Below, in pieces: positions 32,622 through 41,140 of a stretch of DNA of 64,000 bases; within the stretch, counting starts at the first letter, position 1, and every line of letters begins with the position of its first letter. Where the stretch lies: NCBI GenBank assembly GCA_027886865.1, contig JAPCJR010000005.1, positions 53,527 to 117,526 of the forward strand, in the 5' to 3' direction. The translations under genes were made by a program, and so were the position numbers. Under the pieces are notes generated by a model, which saw only the letters and a program-made list of their open reading frames with translations, did not search any database and was not told where the DNA came from. The stretch comes from Nitrososphaerota archaeon (GTDB taxonomy: Archaea > Thermoproteota > Nitrososphaeria > Nitrososphaerales > UBA183).

Positions 32622-34763
32622 ATGACCAGTGAGATGATTCCCTCCTATTACGTCTGGATGGTCTTCATCATCCCGTTCGTCGGGGCCCTTGTGGCGCCGC
32701 TGACCGGGAAGACCCGCGCCAGAGACTACATCGCGGTCATGTTCGCCCTTGTCTCAGCGATCTTCACCCTCCTGCTGCTCGTCCCCATACTCGAGGGCAA
32801 GACGATATCCCTCTACAACTCGCTGATCCCGACATCGGTGCCCTGGATCCCGGAGCTTGGCATCAACGTCGGCATGCTCTCGGACCCATACACCATCATC
32901 ATATCCAGCCTGGTCGGATGGATCAGTTTCCTCGTCATGGTCTACAGCCTGGACTACATGAAGGGGGACCAGGGGCTGACAAGGTACTGGTTCTTCATGA
33001 ACTTCTTCATCGGGAGCATGCAGCTGATAGTGCTCTCCGACAACCTCCTGACCCTCTTCATAGGATTTGAGGGGGTGGGCCTGTGCAGCTACGCCCTCAT
33101 AGGCTACTACTATCACGACGAGATAGAGAACTGGGTCGGGACACCGGGGTACAGGGTTCTCGGAGAGGAACAGGCGTATCCGCCGTCTCACGCTGGAATG
33201 AAGGCGTTTCTCATGACGAGGATCGGCGATATCGCGATGCTGGCGGGGATAATCCTGCTGTTCATCTACGCGGGCACCTTCAACTATCAGCAGCTCGTCT
33301 CCTCACCAAACTGGGCCACAACGCTGGCAAAGAACGACCTCCTCATCCCAGCCGCCCTATTGATATTCGGAGGGGCCGTCGGGAAGTCGGCGCAGTTTCC
33401 GCTGCTCGAGTGGCTGCCCGACGCGATGGCGGGTCCGGCTCCCGTCTCCGCCCTCATACACGCTGCGACCATGGTCAACGCTGGAGTCGTCCTGGTCGCC
33501 CGCATAGGGCCGATCTTCTACTTCGCGCTGCTCGCGAACCCGTCGCTCATCCAGCCGTTCTTCGTCACGGTCGCGTGGATAGGCGCGTTCACCGCGTTCC
33601 TGGCAGCCACGCAGGCGACGGTCGGGTTCGAACTCAAGAAGATACTGGCGTACTCTACGGCCTCACAGATCGGCTACATGATGCTAGCTCTGGGCCTGGC
33701 CGGCCTATCGACGAACTTCGCGCAGGGTCTGTCGGCCGGACTCTTCCAGCTGATGAGCCACGCGGTGTTCAAGGCCGCCCTCTTCCTGATGGCGGGCGTC
33801 CTGATCCACTCGGCCCATTCCAAGTACATCAACGAGATGGGGGGGATGAAGGACAGGCTGAAGCTCACCTTTGCGGTCTTCCTCATCGCCGTCGCTTCGC
33901 TCTCCGGCATACCTCCTCTCAGCGGGTTCTGGAGCAAGGACGCGGTGCTCGCGGTGGCCTGGAACTCGGGCCAGTTCGGCCTATTCGCCGTCGGCTGCCT
34001 GACGGCGGGCATCACGGCCTTCTACGCGTTCAGGATGCTCGGGATAGTCTTCTTCGGCCAGAAGAGCTCCCACCTGAACGAGATCGAAGCGGCGGGTCAT
34101 GGGCTCCGTGAGGCGCGGCCTCTAAGCTGGGTCCCATACACCGTCCTTGCGTCCGGCACGATAGTCCTGGGGATTCTGGGCTTCTTCGACATCGAGGGCT
34201 TCTTGCAATCCGCCGCCCAGACGTATCTGGGCACGCTGTCTCCGGGCGCCGTCCTGAGCGGCGCGAGCGTCTCATTCAACGTGACCTCGGCCGGGATAAC
34301 GCTCGCCTTCGTACTGGCGGGTCTTCTCGTCGCGAGCCAGCTCTATTTCATGCATCGCAGTTCGGCTGAGCGGATCATCGCAAGCTCGGGAATCCTGCGC
34401 GGCCTGTATACCTTCTTCGAGAACAGGTGGTACATCAACGCGGTCTACTACAAGGTCTTCGTCGACGCGCCGCTGGCCGCCGCAAACTGGACGCACGTCC
34501 ACTTCGAATGGGGGGTCCTCCAGAAGGTCAACACAGGCGGCGAAGCCCTCGCCAAGACCTTATCCGCCGGAGGAGGCTGGGTCGATAGCAGCGTCATCGA
34601 CCGTATTGCGAACCGGATAGCGGACATCGGTCAGGAGGCCTCGCGCGCCGCCAGGAGGATCCAGACGGGGATCGTCGAGAACTACACTCTGGTGCTGATA
34701 CTGGGCCTCCTTGTCTTCCTGCTGCTCTTCATACTTCTGACGGGAGTGTACACAATTCTATGA
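32622..34763 (+). CDS. nuoL: complex I subunit L
   Basis: 713 residues. Antiporter core with Glu in FIGFEGVGLCSYALIGYYY, GAVGKSAQFPLLEWLPDAMAGPAPVSALIHAATMVNAGV (the most diagnostic NuoL/MrpA stretch), and the C-terminal extension (about 560-713) that forms the lateral helix and anchoring helix. ATG at 32622, one base after nuoM; end overlaps the next gene by four bases. Confidence 0.96.
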   Translation: MTSEMIPSYYVWMVFIIPFVGALVAPLTGKTRARDYIAVMFALVSAIFTLLLLVPILEGKTISLYNSLIPTSVPWIPELGINVGMLSDPYTIIISSLVGWISFLVMVYSLDYMKGDQGLTRYWFFMNFFIGSMQLIVLSDNLLTLFIGFEGVGLCSYALIGYYYHDEIENWVGTPGYRVLGEEQAYPPSHAGMKAFLMTRIGDIAMLAGIILLFIYAGTFNYQQLVSSPNWATTLAKNDLLIPAALLIFGGAVGKSAQFPLLEWLPDAMAGPAPVSALIHAATMVNAGVVLVARIGPIFYFALLANPSLIQPFFVTVAWIGAFTAFLAATQATVGFELKKILAYSTASQIGYMMLALGLAGLSTNFAQGLSAGLFQLMSHAVFKAALFLMAGVLIHSAHSKYINEMGGMKDRLKLTFAVFLIAVASLSGIPPLSGFWSKDAVLAVAWNSGQFGLFAVGCLTAGITAFYAFRMLGIVFFGQKSSHLNEIEAAGHGLREARPLSWVPYTVLASGTIVLGILGFFDIEGFLQSAAQTYLGTLSPGAVLSGASVSFNVTSAGITLAFVLAGLLVASQLYFMHRSSAERIIASSGILRGLYTFFENRWYINAVYYKVFVDAPLAAANWTHVHFEWGVLQKVNTGGEALAKTLSAGGGWVDSSVIDRIANRIADIGQEASRAARRIQTGIVENYTLVLILGLLVFLLLFILLTGVYTIL

Positions 34764-36244
34764 CGCCGCTTCTCTCCCTGCTGGTCCTGATCCCGTTTGC
34801 TGGTTCACCGCTCTCCTACCTGCTGGTCAAACGGGACAGAAAGAGCGGAGTCTTGGCCACCCTCGCGGTTGCGCTGGTCACGCTCGGTCTCGCCGTCTAT
34901 TGCTTCTGGTATGTCTACGCGCACGTCCCAGCCATCGGGGAATACGCGATCACCGGGAGCTACCAGTGGGTGAGCGCGCCCGGCTTTGGGATCGACCTCC
35001 TCTTCGGGCTGGACGGGCTGAGTTCGCCGCTCGTGCTCGCCACCGCCGCGCTCACCGTCTTTGCTATCATCGGCTCTAGGAGGCTGATCGACCGAAGTTC
35101 CCCGCCGTACTTCGCCCTCCTCCTGCTCTTCGAAGGGGCTATCATGGGCGTCTTCACCTCCCTCAACCTAGTGGTGTTCTACATCTTCTGGGAGCTTGTC
35201 ATGATCCCGATGTTCTTCCTTATCGGGGTGTGGGGAGGGGACAAGCGCAGATACGCGGCGATGAAGTTCATGATCTTCATCTTCGTGGGGAGCACGATAA
35301 TGCTGCTGGCCTTCCTCGCGGCTTACCTTGACGTCAGCCCCTTCTCCTTCGACATTCCAACCCTCGCCGGAAGGATACCCGATGGCCTGCAGTATCTCCC
35401 TCTCCTGGCCTCCTTCATCGGCTTCGCGGTGAAGCTTCCGGTCGTACCGCTGCACAGCTGGCTACCTGACGCGTACTCGCAGGCACCGGCGCCGGTGGCG
35501 GTGCTGCTCGCCGGTGTCCAGTCTGCGATGGGCGGATACGGAATCATCAGGATCAGCATTGGGCTCTTCCCGTACGCCGCCGCCCAGTGGGCTTGGCTGT
35601 TCTTGCTCCTCGGGATCGTCACGATGTTCTATGGCGCGATCGTTGCTCTGCTCTCCAAGGAACTCAAGAGGATGTTCGCTTACACGAGCATGAACCACAT
35701 GGGGTTCGTCCTCTTCGGAGCGTTCGCTACCGTCATCTCGGGAAACGCGCTGGGCATGGAAGGAGCGATCTTCCAGATGTTCGTCCACGCCTTCACGGCC
35801 GGCTCGCTTTTCATGGTCGCAGGGTACATCCATCAGCAGGCCGGGACCACCGAGATCTCTGAGCTGAAGGGGCTACGGAACACGATGCCGAGGACGGCTG
35901 GGCTACTTGTAGCCGCGGCCGGCGCCGCTATGGCGCTCCCACCCTTCGCGAGTTTCCTGGCGGAGGTCACCGTGATCGCCGGAGGCATCGAGGCCAACGC
36001 GTATACGGCTGTCACCGTGCTCGTTCCCGTGCTCACGGGAGGCTACCTGCTCTGGATGATCCGGAGGGTCGTGCTCACGCCGGCGGCCGAGCGCTTCGAG
36101 GTCAAAGACATGCCCTGGACGGATGCGGCGACGTTGGCGATGTACCTGGTCCCCCTGATCCTCCTCATCGTCTTCTCTTCCGTCATCCTCACTCCGGCGG
36201 CGCCCATTGCGCAGTGGGTGGTCCACCTCACTGGAGGCGCATGA
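34760..36244 (+). CDS. nuoM: complex I subunit M, second copy
   Basis: 494 residues, 14 transmembrane helices. Carries FYIFWELVMIPMFFLIGVWGG (Glu on helix 5), FAVKLPVVPLHSWLPDAYSQAPAPVAVLLAGVQSAMGGYG (Lys on helix 7) and YTSMNHMGFVLFG. This copy is the closer match to canonical NuoM. Overlaps nuoL and nuoN by four bases each. Confidence 0.95.
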   Translation: MTPLLSLLVLIPFAGSPLSYLLVKRDRKSGVLATLAVALVTLGLAVYCFWYVYAHVPAIGEYAITGSYQWVSAPGFGIDLLFGLDGLSSPLVLATAALTVFAIIGSRRLIDRSSPPYFALLLLFEGAIMGVFTSLNLVVFYIFWELVMIPMFFLIGVWGGDKRRYAAMKFMIFIFVGSTIMLLAFLAAYLDVSPFSFDIPTLAGRIPDGLQYLPLLASFIGFAVKLPVVPLHSWLPDAYSQAPAPVAVLLAGVQSAMGGYGIIRISIGLFPYAAAQWAWLFLLLGIVTMFYGAIVALLSKELKRMFAYTSMNHMGFVLFGAFATVISGNALGMEGAIFQMFVHAFTAGSLFMVAGYIHQQAGTTEISELKGLRNTMPRTAGLLVAAAGAAMALPPFASFLAEVTVIAGGIEANAYTAVTVLVPVLTGGYLLWMIRRVVLTPAAERFEVKDMPWTDAATLAMYLVPLILLIVFSSVILTPAAPIAQWVVHLTGGA

Positions 36245-37722
36245 GCATGGACTTCATCCTCTTCGCTTCCGTTGCCCTCGGCGCAGCTGCCCTCGGCACC
36301 CCGTTCTTCCAGCTCAACAGGGCACGGGGCCGGGTCCCCGGATACTTGCTCGCCCTCGCGCTCTCGGCTGCAATAGTGCTCGTGGCTCTGAACACGATCT
36401 CACCACAACCAGTCCCAGAGTTCGGTTCGCTCCTCAGCTCCGATGCTCTCGGAGGCCTCTTCGCCCTCATCACCCTCTCAGTCACGCTCGCCGTGACCAT
36501 CTTCTCCATCCCGACGATCTCGGCCAGGGCCAACGGGCCTCTCTACTACTCGCTCCTCTCCTTCTCGGCGCTTGGGATGCTCTTCCTTTCGTACGCCGCC
36601 GACCTGCTCATCCTCTTCGTGGCATGGGAACTGATGAGCCTCCCTACCTATGCCCTGGCCGGCTTCGACAAGAACCGCGAAGAGTCCAACGAGGCTTCCG
36701 CAAAGTACGCGATATTGGGAGCCCTCTCGTCGGCGATAATCCTCTATGCCATCAGCCTGAGCTACGGCCTGGCGGGGAGCACGCAGATCTCGACCGTCGT
36801 GAGGGCGTTCGCGGCGCAGTCCTCGGACCCAATCTCGATGGTTGCGATCCTGCTGTTCATAGTGGGCTTCGGGTTCAAGATGTCGATAGTCCCGTTCCAC
36901 ATGTGGGTGCCCGATGCGTACGAGGGCGCGCCCATCACCGTCAGCACGCTCTTCGCTGCCGCGACCAAGAAGGCGGGCTTCGTCGCCGCGATCAGGGTCG
37001 TCCTCGCCGCCTCCACGGTGTACGTCGTCACCCAGAGCCCGATATTCACCATCCCGAACATCTTCGCCGTGCTGGCGCTGGCGACCATGACCCTGGGGAA
37101 CCTCGCGGCGCTGACGCAGAAGAGCATGACCCGGCTCCTTGCCTACTCGAGCATCGCTCAGGCAGGCTACATCCTGATCGGCTTCGTCATCTTCTCGTAC
37201 GCGCAGGCAAACCCGGTATACGCCGCGGACGGGACTCTCGGGATGACCGGAGCGCTCTTTCACATAATCAACCACTCTATCATGGTCAGTGCAGCTTTCC
37301 TGGCCGTCGGGGTTGTCCTCGCTGGGCTGAAACGCGCAGATCTCGGGGCCTTCGAGGGGCTGGCCAAGAGGGCTCCTATTACCGCCTTCACGCTCTCGGT
37401 TTCGCTGCTGGCGCTCGCCGGGGTCCCGCCCCTCAACGGCTTCTGGAGCAAGCTACTGCTCGTACTTGCAGTGGTGAGCGGGCCCTTCGCGTGGCTCGCC
37501 GTGGCCGCCATACTCAACAGCGCGTTCAGCGTGGCGTACTACGTGTGGATAATCAAGAGGATGTACATGGACGAGCCCGAGAGCCGCGAGCGGATCAACG
37601 AGCCCATCACCTACGTCGCGATATTCGCGGTGCTCACTGCGCTTATGATAGGTCTCGGACTCTTCCCGCAGATAGGGATAACCTTCGCCCACGACGCCAT
37701 ACCTTCGATCTTCCCGTCCTGA
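36241..37722 (+). CDS. nuoN: complex I subunit N
   Basis: 493 residues from ATG 36241 (ATGA overlap with the nuoM stop; a longer frame to 36214 is not needed). FVAWELMSLPTYALAGFDKN, FGFKMSIVPFHMWVPDAYEGAPITVSTLFAAATKKAGF and LLAYSSIAQAGYILIG are diagnostic. Last gene of the nuo block; convergent with GGPP synthase, one base between the stops. Confidence 0.95.
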   Translation: MSMDFILFASVALGAAALGTPFFQLNRARGRVPGYLLALALSAAIVLVALNTISPQPVPEFGSLLSSDALGGLFALITLSVTLAVTIFSIPTISARANGPLYYSLLSFSALGMLFLSYAADLLILFVAWELMSLPTYALAGFDKNREESNEASAKYAILGALSSAIILYAISLSYGLAGSTQISTVVRAFAAQSSDPISMVAILLFIVGFGFKMSIVPFHMWVPDAYEGAPITVSTLFAAATKKAGFVAAIRVVLAASTVYVVTQSPIFTIPNIFAVLALATMTLGNLAALTQKSMTRLLAYSSIAQAGYILIGFVIFSYAQANPVYAADGTLGMTGALFHIINHSIMVSAAFLAVGVVLAGLKRADLGAFEGLAKRAPITAFTLSVSLLALAGVPPLNGFWSKLLLVLAVVSGPFAWLAVAAILNSAFSVAYYVWIIKRMYMDEPESRERINEPITYVAIFAVLTALMIGLGLFPQIGITFAHDAIPSIFPS

Positions 37723-37723
37723 G

Positions 37724-38581
37724 CTAAAAGTCTCTCTGGACTGAGAAGTCGGTGAGCTCGAGCAGGAGCCTCCTCGCCTTGCCGTCGGCGATGATGTCGA
37801 GCTGCTCCTTTGCCTTCTTCGAGTAGCTGTCCGTCAGCGAGCTGAGCCTTGAGATTATGGAACTCTCCTCGTTGCTCTGCTTCAGCGCCATCGTCACCTT
37901 GTCCTTCGCGCCCCAATCGAGCATGTCGTCGTGGACCTGATACGCTATCCCAAGGTACTTCCCGTAGTTCGACAGGGCCTCAATCTGCTTGCTCGTCCCT
38001 CCCCCGATCACGCCGCCGAGCTCCGTCGCCGTCTGGAAGAGCGCCGCGGTCTTGTTGTAGATTATGTCGATGTATTCGTCCCACCCGAGCTTGTAGGTCA
38101 TAGGGTCTATCGTCAGCTCCATGTACTCGCCTTCGCACATCCGAAGCGCTGCCTTGCTGAGGGTGTGAGCGACCCTCTTGTCAGGATACCTCGCCGCTAT
38201 GTCAAGGATCATGGAGAAGACGAAGTCGGCGGTCAGCAATGAGGCGCTGTATCCGTACCTAACGTGAAATGCGGCCTTACCCCTCCTCGAGACCTCTTGG
38301 TCGATGATATCGTCGTGAATTATGGACTCGGCGTGCAGCAGCTCTACTGCGACCGCGGCGTCGAGTATGGAGTCGTCTTTGGAGCCGACGGACTCAGCAG
38401 AGAGCATCGCCGCCATCGGTCTGATCCTCTTTCCACCCTCGAGAGCGTACTTGAGAGGCCCGAAGAAACGGGAGTTGGCATATCTTTCGAGCTCACGGTC
38501 TATTGCGATACTAGTCCGGTCGAGGTAGTCTTTCGTCTTGAGCGTGATTTCTTCTAGGAATCTCGGGTCTCTCTCGACCAA
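37724..38581 (-). CDS. idsA: geranylgeranyl diphosphate synthase-type polyprenyl synthetase
   Basis: Chain-elongating prenyltransferase for archaeal membrane lipids. First Asp-rich motif in LLHAESIIHDDIIDQEVSRRG (DDIID) and second in GIAYQVHDDMLDWGAKD (DDMLD); GGKRIRPMAAML binds IPP. The frame is open to 38707, but a minus-strand TATA element (GTTATATATC, 38616-38625) lies inside that extension, so TTG 38581 (VERDPRFLEEITLKTKD) is the better start, giving 285 residues. Residues before the first motif suggest a C20 product, which cannot be confirmed by eye. Confidence 0.9.
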   Translation of the reverse strand: MVERDPRFLEEITLKTKDYLDRTSIAIDRELERYANSRFFGPLKYALEGGKRIRPMAAMLSAESVGSKDDSILDAAVAVELLHAESIIHDDIIDQEVSRRGKAAFHVRYGYSASLLTADFVFSMILDIAARYPDKRVAHTLSKAALRMCEGEYMELTIDPMTYKLGWDEYIDIIYNKTAALFQTATELGGVIGGGTSKQIEALSNYGKYLGIAYQVHDDMLDWGAKDKVTMALKQSNEESSIISRLSSLTDSYSKKAKEQLDIIADGKARRLLLELTDFSVQRDF

Positions 38582-38615
38582 TAGTGGAACCTTTTCGGCA
38601 TTCTCCGCCTCGGAC

Positions 38616-38625
38616 GATATATAAC
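38616..38625 (-). promoter_or_regulatory. TATA box of the GGPP synthase gene
   Basis: Minus strand GTTATATATC, 35-44 bases before the TTG at 38581. This rules out the longer reading frame. Confidence 0.6.
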
Positions 38626-38707
38626 GATTGCCGGCTCGTCGACCAATCTGGCATATCGTGCGCCGGTAAGGGGCCAAGCTTATCTTGGATGCGGTTCTCT
38701 TTCGCAT

Positions 38708-39424
38708 GTGCTAAAGTACGAGGTCCGCCAGTTGCATCTTGAAGACACGGGCCGGTACTATCTTCCGATTCCCAAGCTGAACGCCTCGCAGTTTCGCTTC
38801 GTCAGGGACGACCTGCGCGGTCGTGGCTACACTGTTGTTCTCGGAGAACGACTGACTGCCCGCATGGGCGACGTGAGGCTCATATTGAGCCAAGCCGGGC
38901 TGGCCTGGTCTACCACTGAGTTGCTGGACGCCGTGGTACCCTCCCTTATCCATGTACTCGGCTTCCCAAAGGGGCCTTGCGAAACCAACCCATACTTCGC
39001 CGCAAGGAAGACCCGAGGAGGCTTCGAGATACAGCTCTTCCCGCGGTTGGAGGGGCTGGGGTGCTGGAGTTCGCTGAGACGCCAGAATGAGAGCGGCCTC
39101 TCGCCGGACGAAGCCCTAATCGTGAAAGACCTGGTAACGGGCTCGAATGACGAGGTCGAGTGCATCACCGACTATCCCACGGACGGCTGTTCGCCTATGC
39201 AAGTCGGGAGGCATCAGTATTACCGGTCCCGCGTCCCAGCCGAGGAGTTCGCGTCCAACCTGCGGACGATATCGAAGAGGCCCCCGAGGAGCTGCTACCT
39301 TCCCAGGTCGTCCCTCCTTACGGTGAAGAGGAGATCGATCACTCTGGACTCTATGCTTTCAGAGGATCTCGGGGAGTGGTGCTATCTCGAGCTTCCTCCC
39401 AAAACCTCTAATCCGGGAGATTGA
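38708..39424 (+). CDS. hypothetical protein, 238 residues
   Basis: GTG start at 38708. No family recognised. Mixed alpha/beta composition with VRQLHLEDTGRYYLPIPKLNASQFRFVRDDLRGRGYTVV at the N terminus and several Cys and Trp residues later; no signal peptide or membrane segment. Codon bias fits the chromosome in the first two thirds. Divergent from GGPP synthase. The last 60 residues are basic and low in predicted order. Confidence 0.5.
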   Translation: MLKYEVRQLHLEDTGRYYLPIPKLNASQFRFVRDDLRGRGYTVVLGERLTARMGDVRLILSQAGLAWSTTELLDAVVPSLIHVLGFPKGPCETNPYFAARKTRGGFEIQLFPRLEGLGCWSSLRRQNESGLSPDEALIVKDLVTGSNDEVECITDYPTDGCSPMQVGRHQYYRSRVPAEEFASNLRTISKRPPRSCYLPRSSLLTVKRRSITLDSMLSEDLGEWCYLELPPKTSNPGD

Positions 39425-39544
39425 CGGACCTACCGGATTACGCTCTTTCCGTAAGTTTTCTAGTTTCTTCGTAAATGGGATTTCAGTCTGAACCTGGGTG
39501 ATGGTGCATAAGTATGATTTGCCGTCTGGTTCTGTGCGTGCGAT

Positions 39545-39970
39545 TTGAGGGTCAGCCCGAAAACGAAAGGCAGTGTGAAGGTCACCTCAAGTTGGCCAGT
39601 TTCTTGGCGCGATGTCGCCATTTGGCTAGACACAGAGGGGACAGCGTCGATTTACAGCCACCATGGTCGGCTCGAAAGTGTAATCAATATAGCCCAGAAA
39701 GAGAGGGAGCCTCTCGAAGAGCTCCGCGATTTCGTCGCCAGCAAGGGTATCGTTTGCAAGGTCGGAACGGCGGGCAAGCGAGATGGAATGTACGTTCTTG
39801 AGGTCAAACAAGTATTGAGTCAGCTTGATTTTCTGAACTCAGTAAGACCATATCTGATGACTAGGCACAAATGCGCGTGCGTCGATCAGGTAATCGATTT
39901 CCTGAATAACTGCAAAAAGGTGCGGCGATATAGAAAGCGGTTAAGTAGCAACAATCAGGAGCCTTCCTGA
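39545..39970 (+). CDS. LAGLIDADG homing endonuclease, single-motif, next to tRNA-Glu
   Basis: 141 residues (TTG start). One LAGLIDADG-like helix: WRDVAIWLDTEGTASIYSH, followed by INIAQKEREPLEELRDFVASKGIVCKVG and VKQVLSQLDFLNSVRPYLMTRHKCACVDQVIDFL, the usual second-half pattern of the family (helix, then L..lyfl..i.pyl..K..q...l..). One motif only, so it would act as a homodimer or is a half-gene. Its stop lies immediately before the tRNA-Glu gene (39971). Lower GC and mixed codon use, unlike the neighbours. Confidence 0.7.
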   Translation: MRVSPKTKGSVKVTSSWPVSWRDVAIWLDTEGTASIYSHHGRLESVINIAQKEREPLEELRDFVASKGIVCKVGTAGKRDGMYVLEVKQVLSQLDFLNSVRPYLMTRHKCACVDQVIDFLNNCKKVRRYRKRLSSNNQEPS

Positions 39971-40061
39971 GCCCCGGTAGTACAGAGCACGAGCGTATAG
40001 CCCGGTCAAGTATGTCGGCCTTTCGAGTCGATGAGCGCGGGTTCGAATCCCGCCCGGGGCA
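39971..40061 (+). tRNA. tRNA-Glu (UUC) with D-arm intron
   Basis: Acceptor GCCCCGG/CCGGGGC, anticodon stem UCGGC/GUCGA, loop CUUUCGA (anticodon UUC), variable UGAGC, T-arm GCGGG-UUCGAAU-CCCGC, discriminator A at 40061. The D-arm is about 15 nt too long: removing 39983-39997 (CAGAGCACGAGCGTA) restores D-stem GUAU/GUAU and loop AGCCCGGUCAA. A non-canonical intron between positions 12 and 13 is the simplest reading. No CCA encoded. Confidence 0.85.
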
Positions 40062-40345
40062 TCTAATCCGCTCATTTCGTGTTCTATTTATCCAACTAAG
40101 TCCGAAAAGAGCTTTACTAAGTTCGCATTGGGGGAATGGCCTCAAACCCATCATCTGTTTTACACCCGAAGCTCATTGAGCCCGTATCCCCGCCTTGGAA
40201 GCCCACATCAACTGGTATCGCTCTCCACGGGCAATGAATGATTCAAATCCATCAAAGGAAAGTATACTTGTCAAACCTGACCGGCCCCACTTCAAACTCC
40301 TCAGATGTTACTCATTTAGTTAAACGCGAATGATTTTGAACTTAT

Positions 40346-41140
40346 TCAGATTGCTCCTTCCACCTTCTCTTCTTTCTCGTCTGCTCCTGCGTCTTCCTTT
40401 CGAGCTGTATGGCGTTGAAGTCCCTCTTTAGTCTTGGCGAGATTTCCTCTGCTCTCCTTTGCTATCCGACCGCCTTTCAGATACAATATTCTTTCCGCCC
40501 TGCACGCGACACTTTCGTCGTGGGTCACCATGATGATGGTCGTTCCTCGTTCCCTGTTGAGCTTAGTCAGGAACTTCACGATTTGGGTCTTCGTCTCGCT
40601 GTCTAGGTTGCCAGTCAGTTCATCCGCGAGCACGATAGCAGGGTTGTTCGCCAGGGCCCTGGCGATTGCGACCCGCTGTTGCTCTCCTCCGCTGAGTTGC
40701 TGCGGCCTGTGTTCTTCCACCCCCTCTAGGCCTACAATCGTAAGGAGTTCGCGAGCTCGGGTGCTTCTTTCGCTCTTCGACAGCTTCTTGCTCTCCAGAG
40801 CCAATTCCACGTTCTCCCTCGCGCTCAGATAGGGCAGCAGGTTGTAGCTCTGAAAGACGAATCCGACTTTATCCCTGCGGATAGCGTTTAGGTCGGACTC
40901 GCTAGCCGCGGTGACGTCAACGCCGTCCAGAAGGACCTTTCCTGCAGTCGGCCTGTCCAGGCATGACATTATGTTGAGGAGGGTCGTCTTCCCAGAGCCC
41001 GAGCGCCCCATGATGGCGATGAATTCGCCCCTTCTTACATCCAGGTCGAGCTCCTTCAGGGCACTTGTCTTCTGCCGCTTGAGGTTGTACAGTCTCGACA
41101 CCCCCTGGATGCTGAGCACCATGTCCCCTTGGCTACTCAC
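40346..41140 (-). CDS. MacB/LolD-type ABC transporter ATP-binding protein
   Basis: 264 residues. Walker A GRSGSGKTT, ABC signature LSGGEQQRVAIARALANNP, Walker B IVLADELTGNLDS, H-loop VTHDESVA. The LolD-like spacing (YNLLPYLSARENVELALE) fits the MacB/FtsE group acting with FtsX-type permeases. A basic, low-complexity tail (KEGLQRHTARKEDAGADEKEEK) follows. Overlaps the permease gene by eight bases. Probably exports or extracts a surface substrate, energising a mechanotransmission permease. Confidence 0.92.
   Translation of the reverse strand: MSSQGDMVLSIQGVSRLYNLKRQKTSALKELDLDVRRGEFIAIMGRSGSGKTTLLNIMSCLDRPTAGKVLLDGVDVTAASESDLNAIRRDKVGFVFQSYNLLPYLSARENVELALESKKLSKSERSTRARELLTIVGLEGVEEHRPQQLSGGEQQRVAIARALANNPAIVLADELTGNLDSETKTQIVKFLTKLNRERGTTIIMVTHDESVACRAERILYLKGGRIAKESRGNLAKTKEGLQRHTARKEDAGADEKEEKVEGAI

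Noticed and set aside
36207..37727. 506-residue open frame overlapping nuoN
   Set aside because: Out-of-frame shadow of nuoN, Arg/His/Pro-rich with no membrane helices.
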